Shown here piece after piece: positions 53,179 to 61,528 of a stretch of DNA of 64,000 bases. This DNA comes from Nocardiopsis dassonvillei_B (lineage in GTDB: Bacteria; Actinomycetota; Actinomycetes; Streptosporangiales; Streptosporangiaceae). Position numbers and translations under genes: made by a program. Within the stretch, counting starts at the first letter, position 1. The number at the start of each line of letters is the position of its first letter. Under the pieces are notes generated by a model. That model saw only the letters and a list, made by a program, of their open reading frames with translations, made no database searches and was not told the DNA's origin. The stretch is from contig NZ_OZ186815.1 of NCBI RefSeq assembly GCF_964273065.1, positions 6,200,001 through 6,264,000 on the forward strand, read 5' to 3'.

Positions 53179-54543
53179 TCAGCCCTGACGCGCGACCGTG
53201 GTCTGCTCCTCGCGGGTGAGCAGCTTGAGGCGCTTGCGGCCGCGGGCCGCCCCCAGCTCCTCCTCGCGGGCCTCGATGCGCTTCCAGCCCTCCCACGTCG
53301 TGTACTCCACGCCGCGCTCCTCCAGCAGGGCCCGGAAGGCGACCGGGTCCGGCTCGGCGGCCGGGGTGAACGACTCGCGGTCGGAGACCAGGTTGGTGAC
53401 GGTCTCCAGGGCGTCGCCCTTGGTGTGGCCGATCAGGCCGACCGGGCCGCGCTTGATCCAGCCGGTGGCGTAGACACCGGGGATGTGGTTCTCGTCCAGG
53501 TCCAGGACCCGGCCCCCGCGGTTGGGGACGACGCCGTGCTCCTCGTCGAAGGGCAGGTCGGTCAGGGGCGAGCCCAGGTAGCCGATGGCCCGGTAGACGG
53601 CCTGGACCTCGTGGTCCACGTACTCACCGGTGCCCCTGACGTTGCCGTCGCCGGTGAGCTCCATGCGCTCGGTGCGGAAACCGGTGACCCGGTCCTCGCC
53701 GAGCACCGCCACCGGGGAGTGCAGGAAGTGCAGGTGCAGGCGGACGGCCTCGCCGCGCGGGTCGCGCAGCGCCCAGTTCTGGAGCACCTTGACGTTGGTC
53801 TTGATCTGGTTGGAGTCCTCGCACGCCTGGAGGCTGCCCTCGTCCATCTCGAAGTCCTCGGGATAGACGACGACCTCGACCCCCGGCTGCTTGTCGAGCT
53901 CGCGCAGCTCCATGGGGGTGGCCTTGCACTGGGCGATGCCGCGGCGGGCGAAGACGTGCACGTCGGTGATCTGCTTGGCGCGCAGGCCCTCGTACACGTT
54001 GTCGGTGATGTCGGTCTCGAGCAGGTCGTCGGCGTTCTTGGCGAGGATGCGGGCCACGTCGACGGCGACGTTGCCCGCGCCGATCACGGCGACGCTGGTG
54101 CCCTCGACGTGCCAGGACGGCGAGACGTCGGGGTGGGAGTCGTACCAGAAGACGAAGTCGGCGGCGCCGTGGCTGCCCGGCAGGTCGATGCCGGGGATGT
54201 CCAGGGGCCGGTCGCGGTCGCTGCCGGTGGAGAAGATGACCGCGTCGTAGTGCCTGCGCAGGTCCTCCAGTTTGAGGTCCCGGCCGTACTCGACGTTGCC
54301 GTAGAAGGTGATCTCGGGCTTGTCGAGGATCTTGTGGAGGGCTCCCTGGATCTGCTTGATCCGGGGGTGGTCCGGGGCGACGCCGTAGCGGACCAGGCCG
54401 TAGGGGGAGGGCAGCTTGTCGAGGATGTCGATGCTGACGGACGTGCCGCACGCGGACAGGGTCTCGTCCTTGGTGAGCAGGTCGGCGGCGTAGATTCCCG
54501 CCGGACCGGCACCAACGATTCCCACTCGCAGGGGTCGCGTCAT
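53179..54543 (-). CDS. fprA: Ferredoxin-NADP+ reductase, adrenodoxin-reductase type
   Basis: 454 residues from ATG at 54543. FAD site VGIVGAGPAGIYAADLL at the N-terminus, LPSPYGLVRYGVAPDHP, NADP site VAVIGAGNVAVDVARIL, and the C-terminal IPGVYATGWIKRGPVGLIGHTKGDA, all hallmarks of mycobacterial FprA. It moves electrons between NADPH and ferredoxins. An iron-box-like site lies 41 bp upstream, so it may feed reductive iron release or iron-sulphur metabolism under iron limitation. A start 13 codons upstream is open but less likely. Confidence 0.94.
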   Translation of the reverse strand: MTRPLRVGIVGAGPAGIYAADLLTKDETLSACGTSVSIDILDKLPSPYGLVRYGVAPDHPRIKQIQGALHKILDKPEITFYGNVEYGRDLKLEDLRRHYDAVIFSTGSDRDRPLDIPGIDLPGSHGAADFVFWYDSHPDVSPSWHVEGTSVAVIGAGNVAVDVARILAKNADDLLETDITDNVYEGLRAKQITDVHVFARRGIAQCKATPMELRELDKQPGVEVVVYPEDFEMDEGSLQACEDSNQIKTNVKVLQNWALRDPRGEAVRLHLHFLHSPVAVLGEDRVTGFRTERMELTGDGNVRGTGEYVDHEVQAVYRAIGYLGSPLTDLPFDEEHGVVPNRGGRVLDLDENHIPGVYATGWIKRGPVGLIGHTKGDALETVTNLVSDRESFTPAAEPDPVAFRALLEERGVEYTTWEGWKRIEAREEELGAARGRKRLKLLTREEQTTVARQG

Positions 54544-54584
54544 CGCACAGCTCCAAGTCTTCGCGCCAGGGTCGGACGCCATCT

Positions 54585-54603
54585 AAAGGTAAGGCTTGCC
54601 TAA
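54585..54603. promoter_or_regulatory. Iron-box-like site upstream of fprA
   Basis: AAAGGTAAGGCTTGCCTAA matches 14 of 19 positions of the DtxR-family consensus and keeps the AAGGC/GCCT core. It lies 41 bp upstream of the fprA start. Confidence 0.65.
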
Positions 54604-54829
54604 TCTATCCGGTGTCGACACCGGTAATTCCCACTATACTGGTGGGGAATTCCGCCCTCGTCTCCGGGGCCCGATCCGGCCCGGGGCGGCGCTCCGGCGC
54701 CCTCCGCGATCCCGGCATCCCAGATGGGGCGGGGGTCGCGGCGTGCCCGAAGGCGGCGTTCCGCGCCCCTCCAGCAAGGGTCAACGCGTTCTCAAGGGCG
54801 GATCAGCCCCGAGTTCGCTGTGGCGAAAG

Positions 54830-55528
54830 TCACCCGCGGGGGTCGCCCTGCCCCAGCTCCGCCTTGACCGAGGCCGCGTAGCGGGCGACCCGCTCCTGGC
54901 CGGACAGCTTGGCGATCGCCTCCATGATGGCGTCGGTGGCCTCCCGCCGGGGCCGGGCCTTGTCGGCCCGTCCCTTCCACGGTGACAGGTCCACGGGTTC
55001 GCCGAAGCGCACGCCCACCCTGTTGAGCGAGGGGACCCTCCGCCCGGGCGGAAGGATCCGCTCCGTCCCGGCCAGCGCCACGGGCACCACCGGGACACCG
55101 GTCGTCAGCGCCAGCCAGGCCAGCCCGGTCTGTCCCTTGTACAGACGGCCGTCCGGGGAGCGGGTGCCCTCGGGGAAGATGCCGAAGACCTCGCCGCGCT
55201 CCAGCACCCCGAGGCTGTTGTCCATGGCCTCCTGGGCGCTCTGCCCCGGTCGGCGGTCCACCGAGAGCTGGCCGAGTCCGCGCAGGACCCGCGTGAACGC
55301 CCGGCGCGGCAGGGTGCCCTCGTCGAACAGCTCCTGCTTGGCGATGAACCGCACCGGCCGCGGACAGGCGACGCCGATGAACAGGGGGTCGATGAGCGCC
55401 AGGTGGTTGGCGGCCAGGATCAGCCCGCCGGTGCGGGGCACGTGGTGGGCGCCCTCGGCCTTCACGGGCCACATCATGCGGGTCGCGGGCGCGACGACGG
55501 CCTTGGCCGCTCCGTACAGTGACACCAT
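54830..55528 (-). CDS. 1-Acyl-sn-glycerol-3-phosphate acyltransferase family protein
   Basis: 232 residues from ATG at 55528, with GGAGAAGGG eight nt upstream. PlsC motifs: NHLALID (HX4D, near 42), FIAKQELF, FPEGTRSPDGRLYKGQTG and VPVVPVALAGTERI. It transfers an acyl chain to lysophosphatidate or a related lipid acceptor at the membrane. It reads in the same direction as fprA but is followed by a 226-bp gap. Confidence 0.93.
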   Translation of the reverse strand: MVSLYGAAKAVVAPATRMMWPVKAEGAHHVPRTGGLILAANHLALIDPLFIGVACPRPVRFIAKQELFDEGTLPRRAFTRVLRGLGQLSVDRRPGQSAQEAMDNSLGVLERGEVFGIFPEGTRSPDGRLYKGQTGLAWLALTTGVPVVPVALAGTERILPPGRRVPSLNRVGVRFGEPVDLSPWKGRADKARPRREATDAIMEAIAKLSGQERVARYAASVKAELGQGDPRG

Positions 55529-55795
55529 GAAGTGGACCCTTCTCCGTGCGTGGTGCGAATCCGCGGTGGCGGGGCGGTCTCCACGGAGCCACCGCCACCT
55601 GCGCCCCATGACCTTATCGGGCCCGTGGAGCGGACGGCCGGGCCGAGGTGGGTCGGGGGCGGGGCAGGGGCTCCTCCCCGGATCCCGGAACAGCGAGACG
55701 GTGGTCCGGGTCACACGCGCTACGCTCATGGTCTAGACCTCTGGCGCAGGTCGGGGGTCGTGCACCGGACACGCTCGTGAAGCGAGGAAACAGCC

Positions 55796-56440
55796 ATGTC
55801 CAAACCGGTCGACGTCAGCCACCAGATCACCGACGGGATGACCACTCTCCCCGGCCTCCCCCTGCCGCGGATCACCGAGGGTCCGGCCGCCCGGGGAAGC
55901 GGGCACGGTGACGGCGGCAGGGTCACCATGGCCGGAGCCACCGGCACCTACCTGGAGATGCCCGCCCACCGCTACCGCGACGGAGCCGACCTGGCCGACC
56001 TCGACCTGGACCGGGTGGCCGACCTGCCCGGCACGGTCGTCGACGCCGCCGGCTCCCACCGGATCGGCCCGGAGGCGTTCTCCGGCCTGGACCTGCGCGG
56101 CAGGGCCGTGCTGGTGCGCACCGGCTGGGACAGCCGCTGGCGCACCGAGGCCTACGGCGACCACGACCACCCCCACCTGACCGAGGCCGCCGCCAAGGCC
56201 CTCGTCGATGCCGGGGCCGTCCTGGTCGGCATCGACTCGGTGGGCGTGGACGACACCTCCCCGGCCTCCGAGGGAGCCCGCCCGGCCCTGGCCGTCCTGC
56301 TGGCGGCGGGTGTTCCCGTGGTCTCCCACCTGTGCCTGCTCGACGGGCTCCCCGCCGAGGGCTTCCGGTTCTTCGCCGTTCCCGCCAAGGTGCGCGGTCT
56401 GGCCGCCTTCCCCGTCCGCGCGTTCGCGCTGGTCGACTGA
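55796..56440 (+). CDS. Cyclase family protein (kynurenine formamidase-like)
   Basis: 214 residues from ATG. The fold is indicated by VDVSHQITDGMTTLPGLPLPRIT, GTVVDAAGSHRIGPEAF, AVLVRTGWDSRW, and GVDSVGVDD-like centre. The metal-binding signature of the family, H-x-G-T-H-x-D-x-P-x-H, appears as GATGTYLEMPAHRY, so the two His and the Asp before the final His are replaced. The protein may have lost or altered metal chemistry. It is convergent with the FUSC gene. Confidence 0.82.
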   Translation: MSKPVDVSHQITDGMTTLPGLPLPRITEGPAARGSGHGDGGRVTMAGATGTYLEMPAHRYRDGADLADLDLDRVADLPGTVVDAAGSHRIGPEAFSGLDLRGRAVLVRTGWDSRWRTEAYGDHDHPHLTEAAAKALVDAGAVLVGIDSVGVDDTSPASEGARPALAVLLAAGVPVVSHLCLLDGLPAEGFRFFAVPAKVRGLAAFPVRAFALVD

Positions 56441-56465
56441 ACCCCGGCCCCGCTCCTGTCGGGGC

Positions 56466-56488
56466 GGCCGCCGCGGCTCGCGGCGGCC
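56466..56488. terminator. Hairpin terminator between convergent genes
   Basis: GGCCGCCGCG (56466-56475) pairs with 56479-56488 around GCT, between the cyclase and FUSC stops; outer GGGG/CCCC can extend the stem. Confidence 0.7.
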
Positions 56489-56495
56489 GTCCCCC

Positions 56496-58640
56496 TCACA
56501 GGTCGGCGTGGAGGTCCTTCTGGGCCCGGCGCCGCTCCAGCTCGGCCCGCTTCTCGGCCTCCAGCCGCGCCGTCCGCTCGTCCTGGGCGACCGCACCCGC
56601 CATGGCCGTGGACAGGGCGCGCAGCTCCATGTTGATCCGCGGGTAGGCGGGCAGCCGGGGCAGTGCGCCCATCCGCGGGGTGCGCCGCTCCTCCATCGCC
56701 GAGATCAGCTCGCGGAACGCCAGGTCCACGCGCTGAAGGGTGATCGCCCCCACCGGCTCGGGGTTCTCCAGGGCCAGCGCCGACAGCGCCAGGTACCCCG
56801 TGCGCTGGGTGGCCACCACCACCGGCCACAGCGGCCGGGTGGAGGCGGCTCGCGGGACGTCGCCGATGGCGCTCTCGTACACCCCCCGCAGGCTCACCAG
56901 CGCGGCCCGCATGTCCCGCCGCAGCTCGTAGCGGAGCTGTCCGTCGATCGCCGTGTCCTGGTCCAGCACCGCGGCCATGCAGCGGCGGGCCTCCTCCAGG
57001 ACCCCGACGATCGACTGCGGCAGCCGTGTCGCCGACGCGCCCCGCCACAGCAGCATCGCCCCGGCCAGGCCCACCAGGGATCCCACCACGGTGTCGATGA
57101 TGCGGGTCTCGGCCAGCTCGGTGATGGGGTGCGGGGCCGCCGTGTACGACAGCAGCAGCGCCATGGGGGTGAGCAGGACCGAGGCGTAGAAGAAGTTGCG
57201 GCCGATCACCAGCTGCGCGGCGCCCTGGAACAGCCCCGCCAGCAGGATGACCCCGGCCAGCGGCGGGTGGGCGGCGATGAGCAGCGCTCCGATGACCACG
57301 CCGATGAGGGTGCCCAGTGACCGCTGCACCGACCGGTTGAGGGTCAGCACCACGTTGCCGCCCTGGAGGACGGCCGTGGTGGTGATGCCCACCCAGTAGG
57401 AGTTCTCCAGCCCCACCGCCATGGCCAGCACGCCCGCCGCCGTCACGGTGATCCACATGCGCAGGGCGGTGGGGCGGATCAGCGAGTCCTGGCTGAGGCT
57501 GGAGCGCAGGGCGCCCCACAGCGCCGGATAGCGCTCGTCGTGCAGGTTCCGGGCGCGTTCGTCGTCCGGTACGCCCGCGTCGCGGCGCTCGGCCGTGGCG
57601 GCCCGCGCCATCAGCCCGTACAGGCGCGCCTCCAGGGAACGGGGGCGCATACCCCGCCGCAGCCCGTCCAGGTCGGCCGGGTCGGGCGCCTTGTCCGGGG
57701 CGGCGACCGCGGCGGCCATCCGCTCGGCGAACTCGGCGGCCCCGGGCGGCAGCGGTGTGGGGCGGGCCATGCACACCTGTGTGGTGACCAGGTGGATGTC
57801 GGAGACCCAGCGCAGCAGGGAGCGCAGCCGCGCCGCCTCGTCGCTGGTGCGGTAGCCGCGGGTCTGCGCCAGCAGCACCAGCCGCCACGCGTCGGCGACC
57901 GCCACCGAGGCGTCGTGCTGGGCGTGGTCGAGTTCGGGGGTGCCCACCGCCCGCAGCAGCACCGCGAGCTTGCGGTAGGCCCCGGCGACCGCCTGGCGCT
58001 CGGGCTGGCGGGCCCGGACGAAGGCGCCCGACATGGACACCGCCCAGCCCACCGCGGCGCCGAACGCGGCGATGGCCGCGTGCAGCGGGATGTCGGCGAG
58101 GCCGCCGGGCACGATGGTCGAGATCGCGCCCACCAGGACGAAGAACATGGGCCCGGGCTTGTCCACCCGCCAGGCCGCGCACACCCAGGTGGCCAGCCCC
58201 GCGGTCAGCCCGATGGAGACCACCGCCGCCCACGGCGACAGCGCCGAGGCCAGCGAGCCCAGGGACACGCTGATCACGAACCCCAGCCCGACCAGGGCCA
58301 GGGCGGCGGCGCGGTACACGTAGGGGGTCTTCTTCTCGTACAGGACCGTCATGGAGCCCATCGCCGCCAGGGTGGCGACCTGGGCGCCGAACAGCCACGC
58401 GGCCAGCGCGAAGGAGACGCTCATGGCGATGGCGGCCTGCGTCGCGGTGGTCCACGCCCAGGAGCCCGACTCCAGCCCGAAGACCGCGCGCAGGTCCACT
58501 CGCGGCCGGGGGCGCTCACCGACGGCGACGCGCCGGGGTCCCGGATGCGAGGGGTCGCCCACGTCGAGGGGTCCGGTATCGCCCGTGGTTCCCAGATCTC
58601 GCACGTGCCCCATCCTAGACCGGGACGAATCGGTACTCAT
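56496..58640 (-). CDS. FUSC-family inner-membrane protein (aromatic acid exporter-like)
   Basis: 714 residues from ATG at 58640; an ATG/GTG cluster 10-13 codons in is an alternative and neither has a clear ribosome-binding site. Two blocks of about six membrane segments each (~68-205 and ~395-550), separated and followed by long cytoplasmic helical regions. The second block carries the FUSC pattern: YWVGITTTAVLQGGNVVLTLNRSVQRSLGTLIGVVIGALL. FUSC proteins are fused halves of exporters such as the AaeB type. The substrate is unknown. Confidence 0.9.
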   Translation of the reverse strand: MSTDSSRSRMGHVRDLGTTGDTGPLDVGDPSHPGPRRVAVGERPRPRVDLRAVFGLESGSWAWTTATQAAIAMSVSFALAAWLFGAQVATLAAMGSMTVLYEKKTPYVYRAAALALVGLGFVISVSLGSLASALSPWAAVVSIGLTAGLATWVCAAWRVDKPGPMFFVLVGAISTIVPGGLADIPLHAAIAAFGAAVGWAVSMSGAFVRARQPERQAVAGAYRKLAVLLRAVGTPELDHAQHDASVAVADAWRLVLLAQTRGYRTSDEAARLRSLLRWVSDIHLVTTQVCMARPTPLPPGAAEFAERMAAAVAAPDKAPDPADLDGLRRGMRPRSLEARLYGLMARAATAERRDAGVPDDERARNLHDERYPALWGALRSSLSQDSLIRPTALRMWITVTAAGVLAMAVGLENSYWVGITTTAVLQGGNVVLTLNRSVQRSLGTLIGVVIGALLIAAHPPLAGVILLAGLFQGAAQLVIGRNFFYASVLLTPMALLLSYTAAPHPITELAETRIIDTVVGSLVGLAGAMLLWRGASATRLPQSIVGVLEEARRCMAAVLDQDTAIDGQLRYELRRDMRAALVSLRGVYESAIGDVPRAASTRPLWPVVVATQRTGYLALSALALENPEPVGAITLQRVDLAFRELISAMEERRTPRMGALPRLPAYPRINMELRALSTAMAGAVAQDERTARLEAEKRAELERRRAQKDLHADL

Positions 58641-59059
58641 GCCCCAGAGGACGCGTTGCTTCGGGATCCGGGTTCGGTTCCGCGCCGGTGGCCTCGGCCA
58701 CCCTCCGCGCGTCCCGGCCGCGGCCGCGCGGATCCGCCCGCACGCTGATCTGCGCCGACGCCGCCGTGTCGGCGGTCCGGGCGGCCCGGGGTGTTCTCGG
58801 CCACTCCGGTGCGGCCGGGGGAGGCGGCCCGGCCGCGGAGGCCCCGCCCGTCCGCATGCACGTGGACCGGCCGGAACACCTCATGCCCGGACCCCGCACG
58901 GGCGCCCGCCCGCGCGGGGCACCGGGGGTCTTCGGGCCCCGTGGGAGGCACCGCCGGCCCGGGAGCGAGGCCGGCCGACCGGCCGGGGCGGCCCCGGCGC
59001 ACGGGCCCAGGACCCCGCGGGGCCGGGTCACGGTGGACGCCGCAGCGGACGGCGTACGG
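58641..59059. other. Intergenic region without a supported gene
   Basis: 419 bases between two minus-strand genes. I see only a short hairpin GGTGGCC-TC-GGCCACC (58687-58702) and very GC-rich sequence whose open frames look non-coding. Confidence 0.45.
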
Positions 59060-60256
59060 TCAGCCCTGGGAAGGGGTGGTCTCGGCGGGGCGGGCCAGGG
59101 CCTCGTCGCGTTCGGCCTCGGCGCGCTCGGCGCGTTCCAGGGCACGGTCCCGGGCCTCCTCGGCCAGGGCCAGGCGGGCGGCCGCGGCCTCGCGGGACTC
59201 GGCCAGGGTGAGCTCGGCCCCGCGCCGCTGCGCCGCCAGCTCCTCGGCCAGGCGGTCCCGCTCGGCCACCGAGCGTTCCAGTTCGGCGGTGAGCCGCTCA
59301 CGCTCGGCGACCGCCGCCGCGCGCTCGGCCTCCAGCGCCCGCTCGATCCGGTCGAGTTCGGCCTTGGAGCGCTCACGCTCGGCGGTCAGCGCCTCCTCCG
59401 CCCGGCGTACGCGCGCCTCGGCGTGCTCGGCCCGCTCCCGCTCGCCGCGGGCGGCGGCCAGGGCCTCGTCGCGCCTGCGGACGTGCTCGGCGGTCTCCGC
59501 CCGCAGCCCCTCGGCCTCGGCGTGCGCGTGCTGCAGACGCCGGGCGGCGTCGGCGCGCTCGCGCCCGGCCTCCTCGCGCTGCTCGGCCAGACGGCGCTCG
59601 GCGTCGGCCAGTCCGGCGTTGGCCTCCGCCACGGCGGCGTCGCGCTCCACCCGGGCGGCCTGCGCCTCCCGTTCGGCCTCCTCCCGCGCGGCCTCGGCCT
59701 CGTCCCGGCGGGCCAGCGCCTCCTCGGCCATCTGCTCGGCCTCGGCGGTCGCGGCCACCGCGGAGGCGGCCGCCTCCTCCGCCGACCGGCGGGCCGACTC
59801 CGCCTCGCGGCGGCGGTTCTCCGCCTCCAGCCGTGCCGCGTCGGCCTCGGCGGCGTGCCGGGCCCCCGCCAGGCGGGCCGCCTCCACCTGGGCCTCGGCC
59901 GCGGCCGGGTCGGTCATCGTCGTGAACGCCTCGGTGGCCGCTCGCAGCGTCTCGGTGAGCTGTTCGCTCTGCACCGCGAACCGGGTCAGCAGGTCGTCGG
60001 CGCGCAGCCGGGCCGCCGTCACCGGCTCGGCCGAGGCGAACCCCGCGGCGGCCGCGGCGGCGGGCTCCCGGGCGGCCCGCGCCTCGGCCTCCTGCCGCTC
60101 GGACTCCTGGGCCTGGCGCTGGCGCTCCTTCCAGGCCCGCCAGCGGGTGTGCTCGGGCAGGTCGCAGTACTGGGGAGGCCGCCCGGGGGAGGAGGCCCGG
60201 GGCACCGGGCGGTCGCAGCCGGGGAAGTTGCAGGTGTTGGAGTCGGAGGTCGCCAC
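59060..60256 (-). CDS. Long coiled-coil protein with N-terminal Cys/His cluster
   Basis: 398 residues from GTG at 60256. The N-terminus holds C-x4-C-x16-C-x4-H (TCNFPGCDRPVP ... YCDLPEH), which could bind zinc. From ~80 to the end it is almost unbroken Ala/Glu/Arg-rich coiled coil (EAEADAARLEAENRRREAES and similar). No membrane segment. Related actinobacterial proteins are annotated only as hypothetical; scaffold or DNA-associated roles are guesses. TACGCT lies ~7 nt upstream of the GTG, suggesting a leaderless transcript. It diverges from the methyltransferase gene. Confidence 0.85.
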   Translation of the reverse strand: MATSDSNTCNFPGCDRPVPRASSPGRPPQYCDLPEHTRWRAWKERQRQAQESERQEAEARAAREPAAAAAAGFASAEPVTAARLRADDLLTRFAVQSEQLTETLRAATEAFTTMTDPAAAEAQVEAARLAGARHAAEADAARLEAENRRREAESARRSAEEAAASAVAATAEAEQMAEEALARRDEAEAAREEAEREAQAARVERDAAVAEANAGLADAERRLAEQREEAGRERADAARRLQHAHAEAEGLRAETAEHVRRRDEALAAARGERERAEHAEARVRRAEEALTAERERSKAELDRIERALEAERAAAVAERERLTAELERSVAERDRLAEELAAQRRGAELTLAESREAAAARLALAEEARDRALERAERAEAERDEALARPAETTPSQG

Positions 60257-60374
60257 GCAGGCGAGCGTAGCGTTTCCGGACCCGCCCGCGCGGAGGTGTG
60301 TCGCGCCCGGACCGGAACCTCCCGGTCCGCGCCCCGTCCTTGCCCGCGCCCGCGGACCGACGGACAATGCACCC

Positions 60375-61139
60375 ATGCCACTCTCTCCCCGTGACGGCAC
60401 CGACACCCAGCGCCTCCTCGAACGCCTGGACCGCTTCTCCCATCTGGCCGAGGCCCGCACCCTGCGGGACCGGGCCCGCGCGTTCCTGCGCGTCCGGCCC
60501 GGGGACACCGTGGTGGACGTCGGCTGTGGCGGCGGCCGGGCCACCGCCGAACTCGCCGCGGCGGGGATGCGCGCCGTCGGCGTGGACTCGGACCCCGCCA
60601 TGATCGACGCCGCCCGGGCGGCCCACCCCGGGACGGCGTTCCGCCACGGTGACGCCTACCGGCTGCCCCTGCCCGACGGATCCGTGCGCGGTTACCGCGC
60701 CGAGAAGGTCTACCACTCGCTCGACGACCCGGCGCGCGCCCTCGCCGAGGCCCGCCGGGTGCTCGCCCCGGGCGGCCGCATCGTCCTGCTCGGCCAGGAC
60801 TGGGACGCCTACATGGTCGACTCCGACGACCCCGACACGACCCGGCGGATCATCGCCGCCTACGCCGACACCATGCCCGACCCCCGCGCCCCGCGGCGGC
60901 AGCGGGCGCTGCTGGCGGAGGCCGGGTTCACCGGTATCGGGGCCGAGGGCCGGATCGCGGTGTTCACCGACGCGGAGGTACTGGACATGCTCACCGGGTT
61001 CGCCGAGACCGCGGAGCGTTCCGGGGCGATCGACGGGGAGCGGCTCCGGTCGTGGACGGGGGAGCAGCGGACCCGCTCCGAGGAGGGGCGGCTCTTCGTC
61101 GCGGTCCCCTTCCTGATGGTCGGCGCCGAGCGCCCCTGA
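60375..61139 (+). CDS. Class I SAM-dependent methyltransferase
   Basis: 254 residues from ATG. SAM-binding motif I VVDVGCGGGRATAELAAAG near 48-65, motif II acidic end AVGVDSDP, then YRAEKVYHSLDDPARALAEARRVLAPGGRIVLLG, the UbiE/COQ5-like pattern. Acceptor unknown. It runs convergently toward the P450 of the putative crosslinked-peptide locus, 0.4 kb away, so a tailoring role is possible but unproven. Confidence 0.88.
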   Translation: MPLSPRDGTDTQRLLERLDRFSHLAEARTLRDRARAFLRVRPGDTVVDVGCGGGRATAELAAAGMRAVGVDSDPAMIDAARAAHPGTAFRHGDAYRLPLPDGSVRGYRAEKVYHSLDDPARALAEARRVLAPGGRIVLLGQDWDAYMVDSDDPDTTRRIIAAYADTMPDPRAPRRQRALLAEAGFTGIGAEGRIAVFTDAEVLDMLTGFAETAERSGAIDGERLRSWTGEQRTRSEEGRLFVAVPFLMVGAERP

Positions 61140-61272
61140 GCGGCCTCAGCGCCGACGGCCGCGGAACGGCTCGCCCCCGTCGCCTGCCCCGGGCCTCCCG
61201 TGCGCCGTCCGCCCGACCCGCACCGGCCCCTGAGAGCACCTCGCCCCGCCGCATAGCGGTCGGGGCGCTCGG

Positions 61273-61455
61273 TCACCTCGCGTCCGGCCGGGGCCGCAGT
61301 CCGAGCAGGACGTCCTGGACGAGGGCGGGGCTGCGCCCGACCGCCTCGCCGCCGGAACCCAGGAAGTGCCGGTGGTGGATCGGCGCGTAGAAGAGGTCGA
61401 CCATCGCGTCGGCGGGCACGTCGGAGCGAAGCCGCCCGGCGGCGACGGCGGAGTC
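61273..61455 (-). pseudogene. TetR-family regulator, C-terminal remnant
   Basis: A minus-strand frame with no start reads AAGRLRSDVPADAMVDLFYA, PIHHRHFLGSGGEAVGRSPALVQDVLLGLRP and stops at 61275-61273. This is the ligand-domain end of TetR regulators (TetR_C_16 type). No helix-turn-helix is found upstream, so it is a truncated relic just downstream of the P450 gene. Confidence 0.5.
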
Positions 61456-61528
61456 CGGGGTGACGCAACGGGCACGCGGACACCGGAAGAGGGAAGGCGG
61501 GAGCCGCCGCCTTCGAGGACGCCGCCAC

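Noticed and set aside
51213..53219. Long plus-strand frames opposite the PBP tail
   Set aside because: They mirror the low-complexity repeats of the PBP tail, which is in frame with a clear membrane helix and transpeptidase domain.
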